Origin: an uncultured Prevotellaceae bacterium
GTDB lineage: Bacteria > Bacteroidota > Bacteroidia > Bacteroidales > Muribaculaceae
Length of the DNA: 64,000 nt
Direction of reading: 5' to 3'
NCBI GenBank assembly: GCA_900318645.1
Contig: ONLH01000001.1
Coordinates: forward strand, 62,001-126,000
Shown here in pieces: positions 36,462 to 42,805 of the stretch (the first letter of the stretch is position 1; each line of letters starts with the position of its first letter). Made by a program: the position numbers and the translations under genes. The notes under the pieces were generated by a model, which was given only the letters and a program-made list of their open reading frames with translations, was not told where the DNA came from and made no database searches.

Positions 36462-36485
36462 AGTGTACTAGTTAAGTAGTACACT
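36462..36485. promoter_or_regulatory. Palindromic operator, probably for the YtrA-type regulator
   Basis: AGTGTACTA and TAGTACACT form a perfect 9-bp inverted repeat around the 6-base spacer GTTAAG. It lies just after the -7 box, where a bound repressor would block transcription. The GTGTA/TACAC ends and the spacing fit known YtrA-subfamily operators. Confidence 0.75.
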
Positions 36486-36524
36486 AGATAAGTAAATTAT
36501 TAACCACTAAAATATCTATCTATT

Positions 36525-37367
36525 ATGTTAACTATAAACAACATCAGTTTCAGTTACAACAAGCGATATGGAGACTTGTTCCACGATTTCTCGCTTGAAT
36601 TGAACGCCGGCAATGTTTACGGCTTGTTAGGAAAGAATGGTGCCGGCAAGTCCACCCTTATCTACCTGATGACTGGTCTGTTGACCCCCAAGAGCGGTGA
36701 AGCCTTACTCGACGGCGTGAACGTGCGTAAGCGTCTGCCCAAGACGATGAGCGACATTTTCCTCGTTCCCGAGGAGTTTGAACTGCCGCGCTTGAGCCTC
36801 AAGCAGTATGTGGACCTCAATGCCCCGTTCTACCCCAACTTCAGCAAGGAAGACATGCAACGTTACCTGGACATCTTTGAGATGGGCGGTGACATGAATG
36901 TGAACCTCAACGCGCTGTCGATGGGGCAGAAGAAGAAAGTGTTCATGGCCTTCGCCTTTGCCGCCAACACCCGCGTGCTCATCATGGACGAGCCAACCAA
37001 CGGCCTGGATATTCCCAGCAAGAGCCAGTTCCGCAAACTCGTCACCACAGGCATGACCGATGACAAGATGATGCTGATCTCGACCCATCAGGTGCGCGAC
37101 ATCAGCGACATCCTGGATCACGTGACCATCATCGACCAGAGCCGCGTGCTGCTCAACGCCAGCATTGCCGACGTGATGAGTAAAGTGGCATTCCGCCCGC
37201 TGCGTGAAGGCGACGAGCCCCTGTTCGTCTTGCAAAGTCCCTACGGTCCCCTGGGTGCCGTTCCCGCCGAGGAAGGCGAGGAGACCAAAGTTGATCTGGA
37301 GATGCTGTTCAACGCCACGCTTCAGAATCCTGCTGCCATCAACCAATTATTCACCACCTCAAAATGA
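36525..37367 (+). CDS. ABC transporter ATP-binding protein
   Basis: 280 residues, one nucleotide-binding domain: Walker A GLLGKNGAGKSTLI, a signature of the shortened form LSMGQKKKV, Walker B VLIMDEPTNGLD, and switch His in LISTHQVRD. A C-terminal extension of ~70 residues follows. It is coupled by a 4-base ATGA overlap to the membrane subunit and shares an operon with a YtrA-type repressor. YtrA-linked exporters usually respond to cell-envelope antibiotics or related stress; the substrate here is unknown. Confidence 0.9.
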   Translation: MLTINNISFSYNKRYGDLFHDFSLELNAGNVYGLLGKNGAGKSTLIYLMTGLLTPKSGEALLDGVNVRKRLPKTMSDIFLVPEEFELPRLSLKQYVDLNAPFYPNFSKEDMQRYLDIFEMGGDMNVNLNALSMGQKKKVFMAFAFAANTRVLIMDEPTNGLDIPSKSQFRKLVTTGMTDDKMMLISTHQVRDISDILDHVTIIDQSRVLLNASIADVMSKVAFRPLREGDEPLFVLQSPYGPLGAVPAEEGEETKVDLEMLFNATLQNPAAINQLFTTSK

Positions 37368-38215
37368 ACACCACTATGAATACCGTCAATCAAATATTCG
37401 ACTGGAACCGTTTCACTGCCACCCTGCGCAAGGAAGTAGTAGAAAACTGGCGCCCGATTCTTTTCACTCTGCTGGGCACCTATGGTCTGCTGACCATCAT
37501 CATGATCATCGGCAATGCCGTTGCTGGCGATAGCATCCAGGAAGAGGTCGTGTCGTTGCAAACGATGCTGCCTCAGAAAGTTGTCTATGGCATTCTCACG
37601 ATTATTGGCCCAATTATCGCTTCGATGGCCTTCAGTAAACTGACCTCAAAGACCGGTCGCATCAATATGTTCACTTCACCGTCATCAACACTCGAGAAGT
37701 ACCTTGTCAATGGCGTGGTGTATGTGCTGGGATTTATCGTATCCTTCTTTATCCTTGCCCAATTGGCCGACCTCACCCGCATTGCTGCTATGCATATCTT
37801 CGGGTTTGACGGTTATATCCCTAGTGCCATCAATTTCACCGACCTCGGCTCAAAAGTCGTCACGGGTGTAGGCAGTGATATTTTTGAGGGCCCGATGGCC
37901 GTCACCTATACATGGATCGGTCTGCTGTCAAGCACTGGCATTTACCTGCTGGGTAGTGTGATGTGGCCGCGCTTGTCGCTGCTCAAGACCTTTGCCGCCA
38001 TGATGGTCATCCAACTGGCTATCGGCATTTTGGGTATTATCCTGGCTTTTGTGTCTGGCGATGCTCTATCTGCCGCCAAGTGGTTGATGGATCATAGCAG
38101 CGGGGTGATGCCCTTCTTATTGACGCTTGCGATTGCCCAGGCTATTATCAGCTGGGGGCTGGCATGGTACCTGTTTAAGCATAAAGATGTCATTTCACTC
38201 AAGTGGTGGAAGTGA
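37364..38215 (+). CDS. ABC transporter permease subunit
   Basis: 283 residues, about six membrane helices (near 33-52, 78-95, 118-137, 176-196, 205-230 and 248-270; FTLLGTYGLLTIIMIIGNAV, VYGILTIIGPIIASMAFSKL). A conserved FTSPSSTLEKYLVNG loop sits between helices 2 and 3; in related two-component exporters this is the PASxxEK-like site. The start may be the ATG at 37364 or 37376. Partner of the overlapping ATPase. Confidence 0.82.
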   Translation: MNTTMNTVNQIFDWNRFTATLRKEVVENWRPILFTLLGTYGLLTIIMIIGNAVAGDSIQEEVVSLQTMLPQKVVYGILTIIGPIIASMAFSKLTSKTGRINMFTSPSSTLEKYLVNGVVYVLGFIVSFFILAQLADLTRIAAMHIFGFDGYIPSAINFTDLGSKVVTGVGSDIFEGPMAVTYTWIGLLSSTGIYLLGSVMWPRLSLLKTFAAMMVIQLAIGILGIILAFVSGDALSAAKWLMDHSSGVMPFLLTLAIAQAIISWGLAWYLFKHKDVISLKWWK

Positions 38216-38218
38216 TTC

Positions 38219-38251
38219 AAGGTTAAAGGTTAGAGGTTAAAGGTTAAAGGG
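38219..38251. repeat. Low-complexity GGTTAAA repeat
   Basis: Four tandem AGGTTAAA/AGGTTAGA units start three bases past the permease stop, inside the operon and before the GntR gene. Confidence 0.7.
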
Positions 38252-38313
38252 ATTTTTACCAAAGACTATATCTAAGCTTTATATAACTGGCAAACCTAAA
38301 TATTTAGACTACA

Positions 38314-38676
38314 ATGAATTTCAAGGATAATAAAGCGATCTATCTGCAGATTGCCGACCGCATCGGCGACCAGATTCTCTCGGGAGCCTTAGTTCCCGAA
38401 GGCAAGGTGCCTAGTGTGCGCGAGCTTGCAGCCGAGATCGAGGTCAACGCCAATACCGTGGCTCGCACCTACGACCACCTGCAGCAGAATGGCGTCATCT
38501 ACACCAAGCGCGGACTAGGCTACTTTGTGAGCCCTGAAGCCAAGGAAAAAATCGTGGCCTCGCGCCGCGAGCAGCTCATGCAGGGGGAAATGGACTACTT
38601 TCTGGGTCAGCTCAAGGCCGTGGGCATCACCCCCGCCGAGCTCCAGGACCTCTACAGCGAATATCTCAACAAGTAA
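38314..38676 (+). CDS. GntR-family regulator, YtrA subfamily
   Basis: 120 residues. The N-terminal winged helix has AIYLQIADRIGDQILSG, then VPSVRELAAEIEVNANTVAR (recognition helix) and YFVSPEAKEKI. A short C-terminal helical dimerisation tail follows, as in YtrA regulators, which lack a large effector domain. Being the last gene of an ABC exporter operon with a palindromic operator at the promoter strongly suggests autorepression. Confidence 0.92.
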   Translation: MNFKDNKAIYLQIADRIGDQILSGALVPEGKVPSVRELAAEIEVNANTVARTYDHLQQNGVIYTKRGLGYFVSPEAKEKIVASRREQLMQGEMDYFLGQLKAVGITPAELQDLYSEYLNK

Positions 38677-38684
38677 CCATTTAA

Positions 38685-38770
38685 CTACGAATTACGCCAA
38701 TTAAACAAATTATCAGCCTATTGCAACTGAAAAAACAGAAGCCCATTTGTGAAATTCGTGTAATTCGTAG
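38685..38770. repeat. Intergenic inverted-repeat element, copy 1
   Basis: CTACGAATTAC at 38685 and its complement GTAATTCGTAG at 38760 bound an 86-base stretch. It is related to the elements at 39237, 39751 and 41176 by the CGAATTA-type ends, but its centre differs. Confidence 0.6.
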
Positions 38771-38790
38771 TTTTCTAAATCAATAGAATT

Positions 38791-39198
38791 ATGGAACAGA
38801 CAAAAACAAGGAAAAAGTATTTCACTCCCACCGGCAAAGCTATGAGGACTGTGAGTTTGGTCGTTCTTGTCATTGCCTTCGTGTATCTGATTGTCAGCCA
38901 TGCCATCTGGCCCAGCCTTAAGGTTAATGGTTTATTCAGTTTCTTTTTGTTACTGGCATACAACGTCTGGCTATTGTGCGAAGTCCTTTGCCTCTATGGA
39001 GGCCGCTGGAGCAAGCGCACGATGAACTGGCTCTATGTTACTACTGCCGTTGTCGGCCTTGCATTGCTTCTCTTGATCGTGTCATTAATCAAGGTGGAAT
39101 GTGCCAGCCTTATTCTCCCTCTCCTGATCATCGGCAATATTCTGGAATACCGAGTTGCCGGAAAAATGATGAAGGAGGCCCAACATACCAACGAATAA
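38791..39198 (+). CDS. Small integral membrane protein, unknown
   Basis: 135 residues with a Lys/Arg-rich start (MEQTKTRKKYF) and about four membrane helices (near 20-38, 46-68, 80-101 and 105-122; VSLVVLVIAFVYLIVSHAIW, LYVTTAVVGLALLLLIVSLI). No family recognised. It lies between two copies of the intergenic repeat and could be an accessory to the ABC exporter, but nothing proves that. Confidence 0.65.
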   Translation: MEQTKTRKKYFTPTGKAMRTVSLVVLVIAFVYLIVSHAIWPSLKVNGLFSFFLLLAYNVWLLCEVLCLYGGRWSKRTMNWLYVTTAVVGLALLLLIVSLIKVECASLILPLLIIGNILEYRVAGKMMKEAQHTNE

Positions 39199-39236
39199 AA
39201 GCCTACAACAGCGAATTATATACTGCCAAAATTAAA

Positions 39237-39323
39237 CTGCCTACGAATTAAACGAATTAATCAAATTATTTATTTGCCAAGTGTACGGATACCAATTAGT
39301 TCAATTCGGTTAATTCGAAAGCA
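39237..39323. repeat. Intergenic repeat element, copy 2
   Basis: About 87 bases ending GGTTAATTCGAAAGCA. It aligns with 39751-39830 at roughly 80% (shared ATTATTTATTTGCC, CCAATTAGTT and TTCGGTTAATTCGAA). The two copies flank the GxxExxY gene in the same direction. Confidence 0.75.
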
Positions 39324-39340
39324 CAAAAAACTAAAATAAT

Positions 39341-39736
39341 ATGGAGAATAAGATTGTACACAAGGACGAGTCATTCAATATCATAGGTGCTGCAATGGAG
39401 GTTCACAAAGTTGTTGGTTGCGGATTTACAGAGCCCCTCTATCAAGATGCCCTTGAAGAAGAATTGAGATTGCGTGATATCCCCTTTGAAAGAGAGAAGA
39501 CATACTATTTCACTTACAAAGGAAAACGATTAGATAAGATCTTCAGACCTGACTTCGTGTGCTACAATAAGGTAATCGTTGAACTAAAAACTGTGGCAGA
39601 TTTCACTGATGAGCATTATGCCCAAGTGTACAATTACCTTAAAGCAACTGGAATGGGGCTTGGACTACTAATCAATTTCGGCAAGAAGTCTCTTGAATAC
39701 AAACGTATTCTTCCCAATTCCAAATGGAATACTTAA
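39341..39736 (+). CDS. GxxExxY protein (PD-(D/E)XK nuclease-like)
   Basis: 131 residues. The name motif is present as Gly28-x-x-Glu31-x-x-Tyr34 (GFTEPLY). A nuclease-like core follows with Asp71 (RPDFVCYNK) and Glu81-x-Lys83 (VIVELKTV), then AQVYNYLKATGMGLGLLINF, typical of the family. The biological role of GxxExxY proteins is unknown. Base composition is more A/T-rich than the neighbours, and the gene lies between two direct repeats, so it may have arrived as a unit. Confidence 0.88.
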   Translation: MENKIVHKDESFNIIGAAMEVHKVVGCGFTEPLYQDALEEELRLRDIPFEREKTYYFTYKGKRLDKIFRPDFVCYNKVIVELKTVADFTDEHYAQVYNYLKATGMGLGLLINFGKKSLEYKRILPNSKWNT

Positions 39737-39750
39737 CTATAAATTATTAA

Positions 39751-39830
39751 CGGCCTACATATTAAGCGAATTATTTATTTGCCGAACGTGCGGATGCCAA
39801 TTAGTTTAATTCGGTTAATTCGAAGGCATA
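39751..39830. repeat. Intergenic repeat element, copy 3
   Basis: 80 bases, partner of copy 2 on the other side of the GxxExxY gene; ends GGTTAATTCGAAGGCA. Confidence 0.75.
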
Positions 39831-39844
39831 GAAACTACAGCATT

Positions 39845-39940
39845 ATGAAACCGCAGAATTTTATAGCAGCAGCTAGCGCAGTGATTATCGGCTTGATCAC
39901 GCTCCTGACTGGCATCATCCTCACAAGTGCCACCGAGTAA
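39845..39940 (+). CDS. 31-residue hydrophobic peptide
   Basis: ATG at 39845 to TAA at 39940: a short polar start (MKPQNFIAA), one membrane-length hydrophobic stretch (SAVIIGLITLLTGIILTSA) and a Glu at the end. It lies between copy 3 of the repeat and a lipoprotein gene. Its position after a repeat, like its neighbours, and its clean membrane profile suggest a real small protein, but conservation is untested. Confidence 0.45.
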   Translation: MKPQNFIAAASAVIIGLITLLTGIILTSATE

Positions 39941-39977
39941 TAAAGCCACAGTCAATAACTTAAAAACCTATCACATT

Positions 39978-40541
39978 ATGAAACGAATATTTTTCACGGC
40001 AGCGATTATGGTGGCAGCGTTCATAGCGCTCACCTCATGCACCGGCAGCAACAACGGTGAAAAGCTGACGACCGTCATCCATCTCAGTGCGAGCCAGGAT
40101 CTTCTGGACGTGTGTGACATTGAAGTCACCTATAAGGGAAAAGGAGGCGTTGACGTCATCGACACCGTCAGGACGAAAATATGGGAAAAGACCATCGTCA
40201 ATGACTCTTTCCCGACCGAAATCGGTATGCCCAAGCACCGTTACCTCATCAAGCCAGGTTTCAAACCCACCAAGGAGAAATATGACCTTGTGCTTGAGTA
40301 TAATATTTTCACCGTGGAGCAGTATTACAATACCGGCTGGTGGTTCCTCAATTTAAAAGATGTTCCTGGCGACAAAGTACTGTCGTTCATGGACGTGAAA
40401 GAGACAGAGATAGAACTGATGCCCGAACCTGGTCCTGGCACAATAAACTGCGCTATACAAGTTGTTAATCGAGAGTGGAATGACTCAATTGACATTATAC
40501 CTAAGGGCTATTTCTTCACATTTGAAGACAAAACTTACTAA
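39978..40541 (+). CDS. Lipoprotein of unknown function
   Basis: 187 residues from the ATG at 39978, which opens on a lipoprotein signal (lipobox ALTSC, Cys21). Mature part: a beta-rich domain with TYKGKGGVDVIDTVRTKIWE, TIVNDSFPTEIG and later VEQYYNTGWWFLNLKD. It shares the segment from TYKGKGG to NDS.P..IG with the next gene, so the two are tandem paralogues with diverged C-termini. No family recognised. Confidence 0.7.
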   Translation: MKRIFFTAAIMVAAFIALTSCTGSNNGEKLTTVIHLSASQDLLDVCDIEVTYKGKGGVDVIDTVRTKIWEKTIVNDSFPTEIGMPKHRYLIKPGFKPTKEKYDLVLEYNIFTVEQYYNTGWWFLNLKDVPGDKVLSFMDVKETEIELMPEPGPGTINCAIQVVNREWNDSIDIIPKGYFFTFEDKTY

Positions 40542-40556
40542 CTAACAGACATCATT

Positions 40557-41147
40557 ATGAAAAAGATATTATATACCACAGCATTGATGCTCATGACCAC
40601 GCTGGTTCTTACCTCATGCGACGGCCTGAATGGCAGTCAAAAGAAACTAAAGGAGCAAATGTCGGTCACCAATAAAGATATACAAAACTACGAGCATCGA
40701 GAGGAAGCGACGACGGTTACCTATAAGATTTATTGTTCTCAGGAATTTGTTGACGCCATCGACATGGTGGTTACCTACAAGGGCAAGGGCGGCATCAACC
40801 TCACCGACACCGTTCGCGACACGACCTGGGTCAAGACCGTAGTCAATGACAGCATTCCGGTGAAGATTGGTATCGACTGGACATTGGTTTCCAAGAAAGA
40901 CAGGAAGATTTCCAAGGAACGCTTTGACAACCTGATGGCCGGATACAACATTGAGTGCAAAGAAGCCGCCTTCACGATTGGCAACGGCATCATAGGGCAA
41001 CACAAGAATTTCCCTGTCAGCAAACTCGAAGCCCTGTGTGAACTTTACAACTTCCAGCACAAAGACGTAGCGAAAGCCTGCAACATCCTCAAGGCTAAAC
41101 ATGATGCATGGGGTGTTGATGCCGAACCGGCCGAGTGGGACGACTAA
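40557..41147 (+). CDS. Lipoprotein of unknown function, paralogue of the preceding gene
   Basis: 196 residues, lipobox VLTSC (Cys21). Shared core: TYKGKGGINLTDTVRDTTWV and KTVVNDSIPVKIGIDW. The C-terminal half is Lys-rich and helical (ISKERFDNLMAGYNIECKEA) and unlike the neighbour. Sixteen bases separate the two genes. Confidence 0.7.
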   Translation: MKKILYTTALMLMTTLVLTSCDGLNGSQKKLKEQMSVTNKDIQNYEHREEATTVTYKIYCSQEFVDAIDMVVTYKGKGGINLTDTVRDTTWVKTVVNDSIPVKIGIDWTLVSKKDRKISKERFDNLMAGYNIECKEAAFTIGNGIIGQHKNFPVSKLEALCELYNFQHKDVAKACNILKAKHDAWGVDAEPAEWDD

Positions 41148-41175
41148 TCACATTTAAAGTATCACTAACCCTCTC

Positions 41176-41251
41176 CCCCACGAATTAATCGGGCCAACCG
41201 ATTGATTTCAGCCATAATACCAATGAGCTTAGCTCGGTTAATTCGTGGGCC
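41176..41251. repeat. Intergenic repeat element, copy 4
   Basis: CCCACGAATTAA at 41178 and TTAATTCGTGGG at 41238 form a perfect inverted pair. The centre (ATACCAATGAGCTTAGCTCGG) aligns with copies 2 and 3. It lies just before the TlpA-like gene. Confidence 0.7.
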
Positions 41252-41267
41252 TTAAAATCAAGAAATT

Positions 41268-42566
41268 ATGAAAAAGATCATCACCCTCAGTCTCCTGCTC
41301 GCTTTGGCGACATGGACAGGACGCGCCCAAATAGTTTGCCACGTGGAAGGCGAACTCATGTCAAACAAGTACGGGTACAATATCGTCATCTGTGAAGCAG
41401 GAACCGACCTGCGCGCCAATGATGATCCCTCGCTACACGTCAGGGCCGTCAATGGCAAGTTCAGCAAAACCATTGAGTGTGACCACATCAAGAAATACCA
41501 AATCTTCCTATTCAATGAGTATAGAAGAGGTTATTGGAGATTTGGAGAATTCTTTGCCGAGAATGGTACCGTTAAAGTAAAACTGTACGCCGACCAACCA
41601 CACGTCGTGGAGAGTGATGGTGAACAGTGGCTCTTGAAACATCAACTGGATAGCCAGTTGGAGGAACGATACGGGGAACTGCGCGACCTTGAAAACCTCT
41701 TGTATGACAAGGAACACCAGACAGAGATCTATACCGCCGATTTCCTCTCATCAAAGGAAAAACTGGATGCAGAACTCATTAAGGCCTATCAAAGTCACAA
41801 CCAGCCACGCGTCGATTCACTCAATCTTGCCAGCAATCAACTTAGTAGCGACCCCGCCAGGTTTACGCCTAAGGGATTGGAGGTGTACAACAAGAAAGAA
41901 GAGCTCAGCAGACAAAGGTCGGATTTTGAGTATCAATACTACGTTGACCACCCTATGCTGGAATCGCTTTACAAGACACTGAATGCCATTGAAACGCTCA
42001 ACGACAGAGAAATATACACCAATTTCAAACCAGAACCCTATGAACGCCTCGTCTCTCTCTATCATAACAAATTGATCAACATCTTCCCCGGTCATCCCGT
42101 CCACGAGAAGATAGCCGTGGCCGAGGCGAAAGATATCCTGATGGCAGGCAAACCCTATATCGACTACAACGTTAGAAATACCGACGGTCAACTCGTTCCC
42201 ATCTCCTCGCTCATCAAGGGACGGGTGGCACTCATTGACCTGTGGGCTTCGTGGTGCGGTCCCTGCCGCAGTCATTCGGTGGCGATGATTCCCATCTATG
42301 AAAAATATAAAGACAAGGGGTTTACGGTCATCGCAATCGCCCGGGAGAGCCGTCGCGAGGCGATGGAACAGGCTATCAATCAAGATGGATACCCCTGGCC
42401 ATGCCTGCTTGAACTGAAAGATGAGAACCAAGTGTGGAACAAGAATGGTATCGGCAATAGCGGCGGAGGCATGATCCTCGTTGACCGCGACGGCACCATC
42501 CTCTCTACCGCGACCTACGCCGAGGAACTTGAGCCGCTCATCAAGAAGGCGTTGAACATCAATTAA
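41268..42566 (+). CDS. TlpA-like thioredoxin-fold protein
   Basis: 432 residues with signal peptide (cleavage near GRAQ). The N-terminal ~100 residues form a DUF4369-like beta domain (VCHVEGELMSNKYGYNIVIC). A charged helical middle (about 110-290) precedes a thioredoxin domain with WCGPC at 329-333 (LWASWCGPCRSHSVAMIPIY). The usual cis-Pro loop is replaced by GNSGGGMILVDRDG, so Gly stands where most TlpA proteins have Pro; this variant occurs in Bacteroidales. Periplasmic thiol-disulfide exchange is likely; the client is unknown. Confidence 0.87.
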   Translation: MKKIITLSLLLALATWTGRAQIVCHVEGELMSNKYGYNIVICEAGTDLRANDDPSLHVRAVNGKFSKTIECDHIKKYQIFLFNEYRRGYWRFGEFFAENGTVKVKLYADQPHVVESDGEQWLLKHQLDSQLEERYGELRDLENLLYDKEHQTEIYTADFLSSKEKLDAELIKAYQSHNQPRVDSLNLASNQLSSDPARFTPKGLEVYNKKEELSRQRSDFEYQYYVDHPMLESLYKTLNAIETLNDREIYTNFKPEPYERLVSLYHNKLINIFPGHPVHEKIAVAEAKDILMAGKPYIDYNVRNTDGQLVPISSLIKGRVALIDLWASWCGPCRSHSVAMIPIYEKYKDKGFTVIAIARESRREAMEQAINQDGYPWPCLLELKDENQVWNKNGIGNSGGGMILVDRDGTILSTATYAEELEPLIKKALNIN

Positions 42567-42728
42567 CTTGTGTCCAACATGAGCCGTACTGTGATTCAAT
42601 GCGTTAGCAACCCAGTTATCACCCTCTGAGACATGCTCGTTGCTTGGTATGATAACAGCTATCAATGGTCCATATAAGATGTTTTTAAAGCTAACATGTT
42701 ATTTTTGAGTTGTTTTTTTATAATTTTG

Positions 42729-42758
42729 TGTAGTTTTTTGCTAAACCCATGCGTCTAA
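42729..42758 (+). promoter_or_regulatory. Conserved upstream motif before the first M16 gene
   Basis: TGTAGTTTTTT, five bases, ACCCATGCGTCTAA. The same motif with identical spacing lies before the ABC exporter at 53340-53369. A possible -7 box (TAATTTTG, 42721-42728) lies directly before it. Confidence 0.5.
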
Positions 42759-42805
42759 TAGACAAAAACAGTTCAATAATAACCACTTTAATTTATTAAC
42801 AGATT

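Noticed and set aside
39341..39736. GxxExxY protein as part of a defence system
   Set aside because: No other defence genes nearby; the flanking repeats are noted, but a defence role has no support.
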